Source: Rhizobium esperanzae | GTDB lineage: Bacteria; Pseudomonadota; Alphaproteobacteria; Rhizobiales; Rhizobiaceae | Assembly (NCBI RefSeq): GCF_014197615.1 | Contig: NZ_JACIFY010000014.1 | Location: 1 to 64,000 of the forward strand | Length of the DNA stretch: 64,000 nt | Direction of reading: 5' to 3' | In this document: positions 47,120 through 55,713 of the stretch, in pieces | How positions within the stretch are numbered: position 1 is the first letter of the stretch | Layout: each line of letters begins with the position of its first letter | Made by a program: the position numbers and the translations under genes | Notes under the pieces: model-generated | Database searches by the model: none | The model's input: only the letters and a program-made list of their open reading frames with translations | Told to the model about the DNA's origin: nothing

Positions 47120-47782
47120 CTAACCCTTTTGAAAGCGCGCCATGACGGCCTGCTGGACGTCGCTGATATGCGCGTGCATCAGGGCCTTGGCGCGAGTAAT
47201 GTCGCGCGCCCTGAAAGCCTGCAGGATCTGATCGCGCTCCTCGGCCGCCCTTTCGGCGAGGTCGCGGCTCTCATTGGCGATCGAGCGGCAGATCTGGATT
47301 TGCAGCGCGAGCCGCGCCAGCGTTTCGACCAGCGGCGCGCTTCCCGAAAGCTCGGCGATGGTCTCGTGGAATTCCTTGTCGCGGATGCCGTAAGTCGCCA
47401 TGTCGCCGCGGCGCAGTGCCGCCACCGCCTCGTCCAGGATGCGCTCGAAGTTCGCGATATGCCGGTCGCTCATCTCGGGAACGGCGAGCTCGACGGCGAA
47501 ACATTCGAGCGTCTTGCGCAGATTATAGAGGTCGTCGATCTCCTTCGGCGTGAAGCTGCGCACGAAGAAGCCGCGATAAGGCTTGATCTCGATCAGCCCT
47601 TCCTTGGCAAGCGTGCCGATCGCCTCGCGAAACGGCGTGCGGCTGACCTGCAGGCGCTCCGTCAATTCCTTTTCATCGATCGAGACGCCGCTCGGCAGTT
47701 CGCCGGAGACGATCAGGCGAACGATTTCCTCGTAGATCCGCTCGCGAAGGGTGAGGTGGCGCGGTGCGTTCATGGTCTCCAT
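47120..47782 (-). CDS. GntR/FadR-family (FCD) regulator, 220 aa
   Basis: Winged helix (SIDEKELTERLQVSRTPFRE, AIGTLAKEGLIEIKPYRGFF) and FCD domain with metal-binding residues (EFHETIAELSG, AHISDVQQAV). First gene of the sugar operon and divergent from the Tm-1-like pair; likely controls both through the sites at 47808-47837. Confidence 0.85.
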   Translation of the reverse strand: METMNAPRHLTLRERIYEEIVRLIVSGELPSGVSIDEKELTERLQVSRTPFREAIGTLAKEGLIEIKPYRGFFVRSFTPKEIDDLYNLRKTLECFAVELAVPEMSDRHIANFERILDEAVAALRRGDMATYGIRDKEFHETIAELSGSAPLVETLARLALQIQICRSIANESRDLAERAAEERDQILQAFRARDITRAKALMHAHISDVQQAVMARFQKG

Positions 47783-47807
47783 TTCCGTCTGGCGTTCGTG
47801 ATTTAAG

Positions 47808-47837
47808 TATGCAATATGCTAAAGAATATACAATATG
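47808..47837. promoter_or_regulatory. tandem TATRCAATATG sites, candidate GntR operators
   Basis: TATGCAATATG (47808-47818) and TATACAATATG (47827-47837) repeat with 19-bp periodicity in the AT-rich divergent promoter between the GntR gene and the Tm-1-like gene. Two helical turns apart, they could bind two regulator dimers on one face. Confidence 0.5.
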
Positions 47838-47904
47838 GAAAATACAAAAACAGGAACTTTATAGAAAATAAGCGGAAAACGGCTCAAAAAGAGGAGGAAA
47901 ACCA

Positions 47905-49101
47905 ATGGGAAAGGTCTATATCGTCGGCACGTGCGACACCAAGGGAGCAGAACTGAGCTACGCCAAGGAGGTGGTTCTTGCGGCTGGAGCCGATGCCTTA
48001 CTGGTTGATGTCGGTACGCTCGGGGACGGCGCCGGCGCCGATATCCGTGCACGCGACGTCACCGAATTTTATCCTGGGGGTGCCGCGGCCGTGCTCGGGC
48101 AGACCGATCGCGGAACGGCGGTCTCTGCCATGGCCAAGGCGCTGACGGCGTTCCTGAAATCGCGTGACGATATCGGCGCCGTGCTCGGCCTCGGCGGAAC
48201 CGGCAACACCGCGCTTGTCACGGAGGCGATGCGGGCGCTCCCCATCGGCCTGCCGAAACTGATGGTTTCGACGGTCGCTTCAGGCAATGTGGCGCCCTAT
48301 GTCGGACCGAACGACCTCACGATGATGTATTCGGTCGTCGACGTCGCCGGCCTGAACGCGATCTCGCGCAAGGTGATCGGCAATGCCGCCAATGCGGCGG
48401 CCGGCATGGCCCGCAACCCCATTCCCGCCTCGATGGACGACCGGCCGGGCATCGGCATGACCATGTTCGGCGTCACCACTTCCTGCGTCACCCAGGTTCG
48501 CGAGATGCTCGGCGAGACGCATGAAATCTACGTCTTTCATGCCACAGGCGTCGGCGGCCAGTCGATGGAGAAGCTTGCCGATTCCGGCCTGCTGCAGGGC
48601 GTGATCGATGTGACGACGACGGAGGTTCCCGATCTCCTTGTCGGCGGTGTCTTTCCGGCGACAGAGGATCGCTTCGGCGCCATCATCCGCACCGGCCTGC
48701 CCTATGTCGGCTCGGTCGGCGCCGTCGACATGGTGAATTTCGGAGCGCGGGAAACGGTGCCGGCAGCCTTCCGCGACCGCAAGCTCCACGTCCACAATGC
48801 GCAGGTGACACTGATGCGCACCACGCCGGAAGAAAACAGCCGGATCGGCGCCTTCATCGTCGAACGGCTCAACCGGATGCAAGGCCCGGTCCGCTTCCTG
48901 CTGCCGCTTCAGGGCGTTTCGGCAATCGACGCCGCCGGCCAGCCGTTCCACGATCCCGAGGCCGACGCGGCGCTGTTTTCCGCCATCCGCACCGGTTGGC
49001 GCGATGCGCCGAACAAGCGTCTCGTCGAGATCGATGCCCATATCAACAGCCCGGAATTTGCCGCCGCGCTCGTCGCGAGCTTCCACGAGATCCATGCCTG
49101 A
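47905..49101 (+). CDS. Tm-1-like ATP-binding domain protein (UPF0261), 398 aa
   Basis: ATG 47905 with GAGGAGG upstream. Starts YIVGTCDTKGAELSYAKE, continues LGLGGTGNTALVTEAMRALP, PKLMVSTVASGNVAPYVGPN, TMFGVTTSCVTQVREML and HATGVGGQSMEKLADSGLL, all hallmarks of the Tm-1-like ATP-binding family. In plants this domain is the N-terminal half of Tm-1, which blocks tobamovirus replicase. The bacterial role is unknown. Here it is paired with the other half as a separate gene and divergent from a sugar importer, suggesting a metabolic function. Confidence 0.88.
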   Translation: MGKVYIVGTCDTKGAELSYAKEVVLAAGADALLVDVGTLGDGAGADIRARDVTEFYPGGAAAVLGQTDRGTAVSAMAKALTAFLKSRDDIGAVLGLGGTGNTALVTEAMRALPIGLPKLMVSTVASGNVAPYVGPNDLTMMYSVVDVAGLNAISRKVIGNAANAAAGMARNPIPASMDDRPGIGMTMFGVTTSCVTQVREMLGETHEIYVFHATGVGGQSMEKLADSGLLQGVIDVTTTEVPDLLVGGVFPATEDRFGAIIRTGLPYVGSVGAVDMVNFGARETVPAAFRDRKLHVHNAQVTLMRTTPEENSRIGAFIVERLNRMQGPVRFLLPLQGVSAIDAAGQPFHDPEADAALFSAIRTGWRDAPNKRLVEIDAHINSPEFAAALVASFHEIHA

Positions 49102-49111
49102 GGAGAGAGTT

Positions 49112-49936
49112 TTGACCCGTATCGACAGAAACGACATATTGAAGAAGCTTCGCCGCAAGATCGCCGAAGGCCGGCCGATCATCGGCGGCGGCGCCGGCAC
49201 CGGCCTTTCCGCCAAGAGCGAGGAAGCCGGCGGCATCGACCTGATCGTGATCTATAATTCCGGCCGTTACCGCATGGCCGGGCGCGGCTCGCTCGCCGGT
49301 CTGCTCGCCTATGGCAATGCCAACGAGATCGTCAAGGAGATGGGCCGCGAAGTGCTGCCGGTCGTGCGCCATACGCCGGTGCTTGCCGGCGTCAACGGCA
49401 CCGATCCCTTCATGCTGCCCGATCACTTCCTCGACGAGCTGAAGGCAATGGGTTTTGCCGGCATCCAGAACTTTCCCACGGTCGGGCTGATCGACGGCAC
49501 CTTCCGCGCCAATCTCGAGGAGACCGGCATGGGTTTCGATCTGGAGATCGACATCATCGCCCGCGCTCACGCCAAGGACATGCTGACGACCCCTTACGTC
49601 TTCAGCAGCGACGACGCGGTTGCCATGACCAAGGCGGGTGCCGACATCGTCGTCTGCCATCTCGGCTTGACCACCGGGGGCGCGATCGGCGCCGAAACGG
49701 CGCTGACGCTCGACGGCTGCGTGGAAAAGATCACCGCGTGGTCGGATGCCGCAAGATCGGTACGCGACGACGTCATCGTGCTTTGCCACGGCGGGCCGAT
49801 CGCCATGCCCGCGGATGCGGCCTATGTGCTCGCCCGTTGCAAGGACTGCAACGGTTTTTACGGCGCAAGCTCGATGGAGCGGCTGCCGACCGAAGTCGCG
49901 ATCAGGGCACAGGTCGAGGATTTCGCGAAGATATAG
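49112..49936 (+). CDS. phosphoenolpyruvate-hydrolase-like TIM-barrel protein, 274 aa
   Basis: TTG 49112 is chosen because AGGAGAGAG at 49101-49109 stands just upstream; ATG 49094 overlaps the previous stop and has no site. Blocks: GRPIIGGGAGTGLSAKSEEA, DLIVIYNSGRYRMAGRGS, MGFAGIQNFPTVGLIDG, GADIVVCHLGLTTGGAIG, NGFYGASSMERLP. This is the TIM-barrel family equivalent to the C-terminal half of plant Tm-1. Translationally linked to the Tm-1-like gene; catalytic activity is not established for most members. Confidence 0.85.
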   Translation: MTRIDRNDILKKLRRKIAEGRPIIGGGAGTGLSAKSEEAGGIDLIVIYNSGRYRMAGRGSLAGLLAYGNANEIVKEMGREVLPVVRHTPVLAGVNGTDPFMLPDHFLDELKAMGFAGIQNFPTVGLIDGTFRANLEETGMGFDLEIDIIARAHAKDMLTTPYVFSSDDAVAMTKAGADIVVCHLGLTTGGAIGAETALTLDGCVEKITAWSDAARSVRDDVIVLCHGGPIAMPADAAYVLARCKDCNGFYGASSMERLPTEVAIRAQVEDFAKI

Positions 49937-49981
49937 GCGTCGGTTGAACCGGCCGCACGCCGGCGGCGAAAAGCGATGTTG

Positions 49982-50833
49982 TCAGCTGCCTGTTTCCGGA
50001 GGCGCGAGGATGTCGTCCAACTGTGCGACGAGCGCGCGGCTGCCCTCCACATCCTCCGCCAGCCTGGAGAAAACACTCGCCATGCCCCGGAAGATCGTTG
50101 CCGCCGGATCATCCTCTCCGAGGAAGTCCGCGATCTCCTGCATTTCGGCGACCCAGCGATAGGCTTTCGGATACATGTCGGGAATCGATTTCGACAGCTT
50201 GCGGTCGACGTCGGGGAGGCTTTCGGCGAGTTCGGCCTTCAGGCTTTCGGCAGCGCCTGAGCGGGATGCGGCAAGCAGCATCGAAGCGCCGAGGCCGATA
50301 AATCCCTTGTTGATGCCGGCATAACACATCTTCAGCGCCGAAGCCGCGCCGAGCGGCCCGTCGAGCCTGCGGATCCGCAAGCCGCAATCTTCGAGCAGCC
50401 TGCTTCGCTCAGCACCATCGCCGCTGACATAGACGGTCGGACCTGATCTTCCGGCAACCGGTGGCCCGCCGATGATGGCGCCATCGAGCACCTCCGCGCC
50501 GCTGCCTGCGAACCGTGCCGCCAGCGCCTGCATGGTTTTCGGCGCAATGGCGTTGAGGTCGATGAAGGGCGCGGGCGCCGATAGCCCCGACGATATCTCC
50601 GCGACGAATTCGGCAACATTGAGCGCTTCCGCCGGCGGAACGATCGACAGGATCAGTTCGGCCTTCGCCAGTTCCTGGCGGCCGACCGGCACCATGCCGG
50701 CCGCCTTTGCCCGCGCTATCGTCGGCTCGCTCCTGCCCTCGAGATAAGTCAGCACCACGGCGCCATGGTCGATCAGCCGTTTGGCGACGGCGCTTCCCAT
50801 CGCGCCCGATCCGATAATTGCGATATTCGGCAT
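49982..50833 (-). CDS. HIBADH-like NAD(P)-dependent dehydrogenase with DUF1932 domain, 283 aa
   Basis: ATG 50833 gives the Rossmann start MPNIAIIGSGAMGSAVAKRL. FIDLNAIAPKTMQALAARF, DGAIIGGPP and the helix containing GAASALKMCYAGINKG (catalytic Lys region) match beta-hydroxyacid dehydrogenases with the C-terminal DUF1932 domain. Convergent with the Tm-1/PEP-hydrolase pair, 45 bp apart; substrate unknown. Confidence 0.85.
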   Translation of the reverse strand: MPNIAIIGSGAMGSAVAKRLIDHGAVVLTYLEGRSEPTIARAKAAGMVPVGRQELAKAELILSIVPPAEALNVAEFVAEISSGLSAPAPFIDLNAIAPKTMQALAARFAGSGAEVLDGAIIGGPPVAGRSGPTVYVSGDGAERSRLLEDCGLRIRRLDGPLGAASALKMCYAGINKGFIGLGASMLLAASRSGAAESLKAELAESLPDVDRKLSKSIPDMYPKAYRWVAEMQEIADFLGEDDPAATIFRGMASVFSRLAEDVEGSRALVAQLDDILAPPETGS

Positions 50834-50973
50834 GTGAACCTCAATGATGGACGACATGCCGCTAAAGCTATTGCCGATGGCCGGGCCGTCAACTGCGACG
50901 TTCCGCCCCGAAGCTCATCCTGAACAGAGGACCACGTCCTGGGGGCGACGTTGCGATATCGCGGCATTTCTGC

Positions 50974-51015
50974 TTGATATCGGTCAAAGCAGGGACGGTC
51001 GACGGCGGCTACGAT
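50974..51015 (+). promoter_or_regulatory. FixK/FNR-type box and -10 element upstream of the stress-protein gene
   Basis: TTGATATCGGTCAA (50974-50987) matches TTGAT-N4-ATCAA with one change. A -10-like TACGAT lies at 51010-51015. With initiation near 51022 the box centres at -41.5, the standard class II activator position. Confidence 0.7.
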
Positions 51016-51050
51016 GGGTACGAGCTTTCGCATTGGGGGATATCGAATCA

Positions 51051-51515
51051 ATGTATCGGACGATCATCTGCGGCATCGGCATGGGTTCCCGGCAAACGGC
51101 AAACCGTCTTCTGCGCCGGGCTGCAGCACTTGTGGATGACGGCGGCAGCATCGTTGTCACGCATGTCATCGAGAATATCCCGCATCGTCACCTGACGGAG
51201 CTTCCCGAGCCATTCGAAACGACCGCCATCGTCGATGCCGAAAAGAAACTGGCAGCCCTCTGCAAGGAGCTCGGCATTCCGGCAAGGATCGAGGTCCGTA
51301 TCGGTGTTGCCGCTTCCGCGCTGGTCGCAGTCGCCAGGGAGACCTCGGCCGATCTCATCCTGCTGTCATCGCATGTCAGCGATATTACCGACTACGTCTT
51401 CTCCTCGATCGTCGAGAAGGTCGTGCGTCACGCCGGATGCTCGGTTCTCATCGACCGGCGGCCCGATCACGCCGAACGCTTGACGTCTCAAGCGGAAGAC
51501 GAGGCGTCACTCTGA
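51051..51515 (+). CDS. universal stress protein (UspA family), 154 aa
   Basis: ATG 51051 preceded by GGGGGA. MYRTIICGIGMGS start, VTHVIEN, GVAASALVAVARETSADLIL and the ATP-site-like SSIVEKVVRHAGCSVLI tail define a single Usp domain. The FixK/FNR box upstream implies induction at low oxygen, as for other rhizobial stress proteins. Confidence 0.88.
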   Translation: MYRTIICGIGMGSRQTANRLLRRAAALVDDGGSIVVTHVIENIPHRHLTELPEPFETTAIVDAEKKLAALCKELGIPARIEVRIGVAASALVAVARETSADLILLSSHVSDITDYVFSSIVEKVVRHAGCSVLIDRRPDHAERLTSQAEDEASL

Positions 51516-51519
51516 CCTT

Positions 51520-51545
51520 CCGCCGCCTCCCCTCCCCGGCGGCGG
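51520..51545 (+). terminator. weak GC hairpin after the stress-protein gene
   Basis: CCGCCGCC (51520-51527) pairs with GGCGGCGG (51538-51545), followed by TTTGA. Short T-run, so only a moderate terminator. Confidence 0.45.
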
Positions 51546-51608
51546 TTTGAGAACCTATATCTTTCCCAAGCCAACCGGCAGTATCGACTGCCCTGACTGG
51601 AGATATGC

Positions 51609-52523
51609 ATGAGCCAGGATCCCTATGAGCTTCTGGGCGTGAAGCGGGATGCGACGCAAAAAGACATTCAAAGCGCCTTCCGCAAGCTCGCCAAGAAACT
51701 GCACCCCGACCTCAACCCTGGCGACAAACACGCGGAGGAACGGTTCAAGGTAATTTCGACCGCTTACGAGATCTTGAGCGATGAGGAAAAGCGTGGCCGC
51801 TTCGACCGCGGCGAGATCGACATGACGGGCGCCGAACGGGCGCAGCGCAGCTATTACCGCGACTATGCCTCGGCGAGCGGCGCCGACAATCCCTATCACA
51901 ACAGTTCCGGCTTTGCCGATTTCGGCGATGCCAGCGATTCCTTTGCCAATTTCTTTTCGCGCCGTTCCGGCAGCGGCAGGATGCGCAGCCAAGGCCAGGA
52001 CCGGCGTTTCTCGTTGGAGGTCGACTTTCTCGAGGCCGTCAACGGCACCAGAACCGAGATCAAGCTGCCGGGCGGGCCGCAGCTCGACGTGCAGATCCCG
52101 CCCGGCACCCGCGACGGCCAGACCTTGCGGCTGCGCGGCAAGGGCGAGCCGGGCATTGGCGGCGGGCCGCCGGGCGATGCGCTCATCGAAATCCGCGTGA
52201 GCCCTCACCGCTTCTTCACCCGCGATGGCGACGATATCCGCTTGGAATTGCCGATTTCGCTCGATGAAGCCGTGCTCGGCGGCAAGGTCCGGGCGCCCAC
52301 GCCTTCGGGACCGGTCAACCTGACACTGCCCCCGCACTCGAATACAGGCAAGGTCCTGCGTCTCAAGGGCAAAGGTGCTGCCAAACGTGGCGGCGGTCAC
52401 GGCGACGTCTATGTCACTTTGAAGATCGTGCTGCCCGACAATCCCGACGAACGGTTGACGTTACTGGTGAAGGAATGGGCGGCGGCAAATCCACACGATC
52501 CGAGGAAGAACATGGAGACCTGA
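51609..52523 (+). CDS. cbpA: CbpA-like DnaJ-family co-chaperone, 304 aa
   Basis: J-domain at residues 4-66 with HPD in KLHPDLNPGDKH, a Gly/Phe-poor linker, then two DnaJ C-terminal beta-domains (LDVQIPPGTRDGQTLRLRGK, VNLTLPPHSNTGKVLRLKGK) and no zinc finger, as in CbpA. Stimulates DnaK ATPase; CbpA homologs can also bind DNA. Followed 2 bp later by its modulator gene. Confidence 0.9.
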   Translation: MSQDPYELLGVKRDATQKDIQSAFRKLAKKLHPDLNPGDKHAEERFKVISTAYEILSDEEKRGRFDRGEIDMTGAERAQRSYYRDYASASGADNPYHNSSGFADFGDASDSFANFFSRRSGSGRMRSQGQDRRFSLEVDFLEAVNGTRTEIKLPGGPQLDVQIPPGTRDGQTLRLRGKGEPGIGGGPPGDALIEIRVSPHRFFTRDGDDIRLELPISLDEAVLGGKVRAPTPSGPVNLTLPPHSNTGKVLRLKGKGAAKRGGGHGDVYVTLKIVLPDNPDERLTLLVKEWAAANPHDPRKNMET

Positions 52524-52525
52524 TC

Positions 52526-52849
52526 ATGGATGATCTCGAATTCCGTCTTTACTTGAAAATCGACATCGACCAGCTCGACCTCTGGATCGAACAGGGTTGG
52601 CTGATCCCCGAGACATCGGGCGGGCAACGGCAATTTCGCGACGCCGACGTCGCGCGTGCCCGGCTAATCCTGGACCTCATGGGAAACATGGGCGTCAACG
52701 AAGCCGGCGTCGATATCGTCATGGAGCTGGTGGACGAATTGCACGGCCTGCGGGGAACGATGGGCCAGTTGATGACGGCCATCGGCAGGCAGGAGCGGGA
52801 TGTTCAGCGCCGGCTGTTCGAGAGCCTGGAAGACATCGGTCGGCATTGA
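52526..52849 (+). CDS. cbpM: CbpM-like MerR-type chaperone modulator, 107 aa
   Basis: Short MerR-like fold (LDLWIEQGWLIPETSGGQRQ, FRDADVARARLILDLMGNMG) with a helical tail and no effector domain, directly after the cbpA-like gene; CbpM inhibits the J-domain of CbpA. Context decides the call. Confidence 0.85.
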   Translation: MDDLEFRLYLKIDIDQLDLWIEQGWLIPETSGGQRQFRDADVARARLILDLMGNMGVNEAGVDIVMELVDELHGLRGTMGQLMTAIGRQERDVQRRLFESLEDIGRH

Positions 52850-52879
52850 ACGATCGGCCGCAGCCTCCGGATATTCGCC

Positions 52880-53809
52880 TCAGACGGTGTACCAGTAGCG
52901 GACGATGTGGAAGAACAGTGGCGCGGCAAAGGTGATGGAGTCCAGGCGGTCGAGCACGCCGCCGTGACCCTCGATCACATAGCCCCAGTCCTTGGCGTTG
53001 AGGTCGCGCTTGATCGCCGAGAGCACGAAACCGCCGAAGAAGCCCGCGACGACGATGACGGTGCTGATGGCTGCGGCTTGCAGAGGCGAGAACGGCGTCA
53101 GGCGATAGAGCAGCGTTCCGACAAGGATGGCCGAGGCGCCGCCGCCAAAGAGGCCTTCGAGCGTCTTCGAGGGGCTGATGTTCGGCGAGAAGCGGTGTTT
53201 TCCCAGAAGCTTGCCCCAGACATATTGGAAGACGTCGCTGAGCTGCACGACGATGACGAGATAGACGAGGAGGAGGGCCGAGGGCGTGCCGGTCTGCAGC
53301 ATCAGAAGTGCGGGAGCATGGCTGATCGAATAGACCGTCAGCATCAATCCCCATTGCACCCTGGCGGTGCGCGCCAGGAATTCGTTGACGTCGCCCGTCA
53401 AAGTCGCCACCGCCGGCAGGATCAGGAAGGCATAGACGGGAATGAAGATCGCAAAGAGGCCGTACCAGAGTGTCCCGAGCAGCACGTAGTGCACCGGCAG
53501 GACGACGAAGAAGGACAGGAACAGCGCCAGATGGTCGCCGCGTCGCGATGGCGTCAGCGTCCAGAATTCGCGAAGCGCCATGAAGGACAGGAATGCGAAG
53601 AGGACGACCACCGCGGTATCGCCGAGCAGGATCGCGCCGCCGAATATCGCCACCATGATCCACCAGGAGCGGATTCGGGCATTGAGATTGTGGACGGTCG
53701 CGACGGAGCCGGGCTCGGTCGCGCGCCGTTGAAGGATGAAGCCGATGGCCGAGGCGACCGCCAGCAGGCCGAGGATTGCGGCAAGCACGATGGAGAAAAA
53801 GCTGGTCAT
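52880..53809 (-). CDS. cdsA: phosphatidate cytidylyltransferase (CdsA family), 309 aa
   Basis: ATG 53809 overlaps the acyltransferase stop. Eight or so membrane helices and the CdsA signature near the middle and end (VQLSDVFQYVWGKLLGKHRF, SPNISPSKTLEGLFGG, DWGYVIEGHGGVLDRLDSIT). Makes CDP-diacylglycerol from phosphatidate and CTP in the inner membrane. Pairing with a PlsC-type gene gives two consecutive steps; as an accessory copy it may serve special lipids. Confidence 0.9.
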   Translation of the reverse strand: MTSFFSIVLAAILGLLAVASAIGFILQRRATEPGSVATVHNLNARIRSWWIMVAIFGGAILLGDTAVVVLFAFLSFMALREFWTLTPSRRGDHLALFLSFFVVLPVHYVLLGTLWYGLFAIFIPVYAFLILPAVATLTGDVNEFLARTARVQWGLMLTVYSISHAPALLMLQTGTPSALLLVYLVIVVQLSDVFQYVWGKLLGKHRFSPNISPSKTLEGLFGGGASAILVGTLLYRLTPFSPLQAAAISTVIVVAGFFGGFVLSAIKRDLNAKDWGYVIEGHGGVLDRLDSITFAAPLFFHIVRYWYTV

Positions 53810-54483
53810 GCGATGTGCTTTCCGTCCGCTAGCTCGATGACTGCCGCACGGGCGCGGGCCAGGAACGCGTCCTTTCCTTCGCCCGGTTCGACGCGCAGCG
53901 GCTTGCCGAAGCGCGCCGTGCAGGTGATCGGTACGATGAGCCAGCTTCCCTTCGGCAGGATGCGCTGAAGATTGTCGAGGTGGATCGGCACGAGATCGAC
54001 ATCGGGGAAACGGCAGGCAAGGCGATAGATGCCACTGCGGAAAGGAGCGATATCCTCGCTGGCGCTTCTCGTGCCTTCCGGGAAGATCAGGACCGAGCGC
54101 CCCTCCTCGAGCAGGCGCTCGACCGGCTCTAGCGGATTGCTGTCGGGCAGAGGCTTGCGGTCTATCAGGACGGCGCGCAGGCCTTTCTCGGCAATGAAAC
54201 GCCGAAAAGCGCTCGTTCCCCAGTAATCGCGCGCCGCAACCGGGTGGGTCAGCCGCCGCACCGGCCACGGCAGGGCAGCCATGACGGCAACGGTATCGAC
54301 ATGGCTGTTGTGATTGGCGAAATAGATGCGGCGGCGGGGGTCGGGCGTACAGCCCCGCCACTCGCTTCGGGCGCCGACCATGATCCGGACGAACAGCACG
54401 AGAAGGCGGCGGACGAGCGCGATCGGCCAGGACGACGACCGGCTCGCGATCGGCCGCCGCGAGGCGTGTTCTTCTTCACCCAT
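53806..54483 (-). CDS. plsC: PlsC-type 1-acyl-glycerol-3-phosphate acyltransferase, 225 aa
   Basis: Catalytic NHNSHVD (H-x4-D) at about residue 57 and FPEGTRSASEDIAPF for phosphate binding are clear. Single N-terminal hydrophobic stretch anchors it to the membrane. Overlaps cdsA by 4 bp, so phosphatidate made here can pass to CdsA. Confidence 0.88.
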   Translation of the reverse strand: MGEEEHASRRPIASRSSSWPIALVRRLLVLFVRIMVGARSEWRGCTPDPRRRIYFANHNSHVDTVAVMAALPWPVRRLTHPVAARDYWGTSAFRRFIAEKGLRAVLIDRKPLPDSNPLEPVERLLEEGRSVLIFPEGTRSASEDIAPFRSGIYRLACRFPDVDLVPIHLDNLQRILPKGSWLIVPITCTARFGKPLRVEPGEGKDAFLARARAAVIELADGKHIA

Positions 54484-54656
54484 TTCAATTTCCCCAACCC
54501 AATAGTTCTATGCATAGCCTGCCGGAGTCGTCGCGCCAAGCCCTGCAGATTCGGCCCCAGGAGCTCGGCGGCGCCGGGCGTGCAGCCCTGCCATATCTCG
54601 TTCTTTCAGCCAGGTCGTGGCGGTCGATCAGCCTGATTTTTAAGCTCAATCCTTGC

Positions 54657-54684
54657 TTGACACATTTTTGGGCGTTGCTATGAT
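54657..54684 (+). promoter_or_regulatory. sigma-70-type promoter of the BMP importer operon
   Basis: TTGACA (54657-54662), 16-bp spacer, TATGAT (54679-54684), about 36 bp before ATG 54720. No other gene is seen in the 236-bp gap. Confidence 0.7.
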
Positions 54685-54719
54685 TTTTGAACCAAATGGT
54701 AAAAAAAGGGGAGCAATCA

Positions 54720-55706
54720 ATGACCAAAGACATCCTGATTTCACGCCGGGCAGTCATCGCATCGGGCATTGCGCTTGGCGTCAGCGGCCTCGCCCCGCTC
54801 GCAAGGGCTGCTGCCCCGTTGAAAGTTGCGGGCATTCATGCCTCGCCGGTCGAAAATGCCTGGAATTCCTGTCTTCACAAGGCCCTTCAGGACGCGGCCA
54901 AGGACGGCGTCATCGAATATGTCTTCTCCGAAGGCGTCTCCGGCACCGATTATCCCCGCGCCATGCGCGAATATGCCGAACAGGGCAACAAGCTGATCAT
55001 CGGCGAGGCCTATGCCGTGGAGAAGGAGGCCCGGCAGGTCGCGGCCGACTATCCCGATACGGCTTTCGTGCTGGGTTCGAGCGGCGAGCAGGCCGGCGAC
55101 AATTTCGGTGTCTTCGGCACCTGGAACTATGACGGCGCCTATCTGGCCGGCATGCTGGCGGGCAAGATGACCAAGTCGAATGTCGTCGGTTCGGTCGGCG
55201 CCATTCCGATCCCCGAGGTCAACATGCTGATCAACGCCTTCGCCGCGGGGGTCAAGGCCGTCAACCCGGATGCAAAACACCTCGTCTCGTTCATCGGCAC
55301 CTTCTTCGATCCGCCGAAGGCCCGCGAAGCCGGTCTTGCCCAGATCGACGCCGGCGCCGACATCCTGTTCGGCGAGCGTATCGGCACGGCCGACGCCGCC
55401 AAGGAACGCGGCATCAAGTCGATCGGCTCGCTGATCGATTACACGCCGCGCTATCCGGATACGGTGTTCGCCAACGCCATGTGGTACTTCCGCCCGATCC
55501 TGAATGCCGCGATCGCCGATGTCGCCGCCGGAAAACCGGTCGGCCGGAACTACACGTCCTACGGCCTGATGAAGGAAGGCGGCAGCGATATCGTCTTCGT
55601 CAAGGGCGTCGCGCCCGCCGAAGCGGAGGCCGCGATGGAAGCCAAGCGCGCCGAGATCAAGGCCGGCACCTTCGAGGTTCCGAAGATGATGGACGAGCCG
55701 AAGTAA
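54720..55706 (+). CDS. BMP-family ABC solute-binding protein with Tat signal, 328 aa
   Basis: AAGGGGAG precedes ATG 54720. Twin-arginine signal SRRAVIASGIALGVSG. BMP/PnrA blocks: EYAEQGNKLIIGEAY, GDNFGVFGTWNYDGAYLAGM, EVNMLINAFAAGVKAVNPD, TSYGLMKEGGSDIVFVKG. The family binds purine nucleosides or related bases. First gene of an operon with amidase, ATPase, two permeases and a deaminase-like enzyme. Confidence 0.88.
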   Translation: MTKDILISRRAVIASGIALGVSGLAPLARAAAPLKVAGIHASPVENAWNSCLHKALQDAAKDGVIEYVFSEGVSGTDYPRAMREYAEQGNKLIIGEAYAVEKEARQVAADYPDTAFVLGSSGEQAGDNFGVFGTWNYDGAYLAGMLAGKMTKSNVVGSVGAIPIPEVNMLINAFAAGVKAVNPDAKHLVSFIGTFFDPPKAREAGLAQIDAGADILFGERIGTADAAKERGIKSIGSLIDYTPRYPDTVFANAMWYFRPILNAAIADVAAGKPVGRNYTSYGLMKEGGSDIVFVKGVAPAEAEAAMEAKRAEIKAGTFEVPKMMDEPK

Positions 55707-55713
55707 TCGGCTC

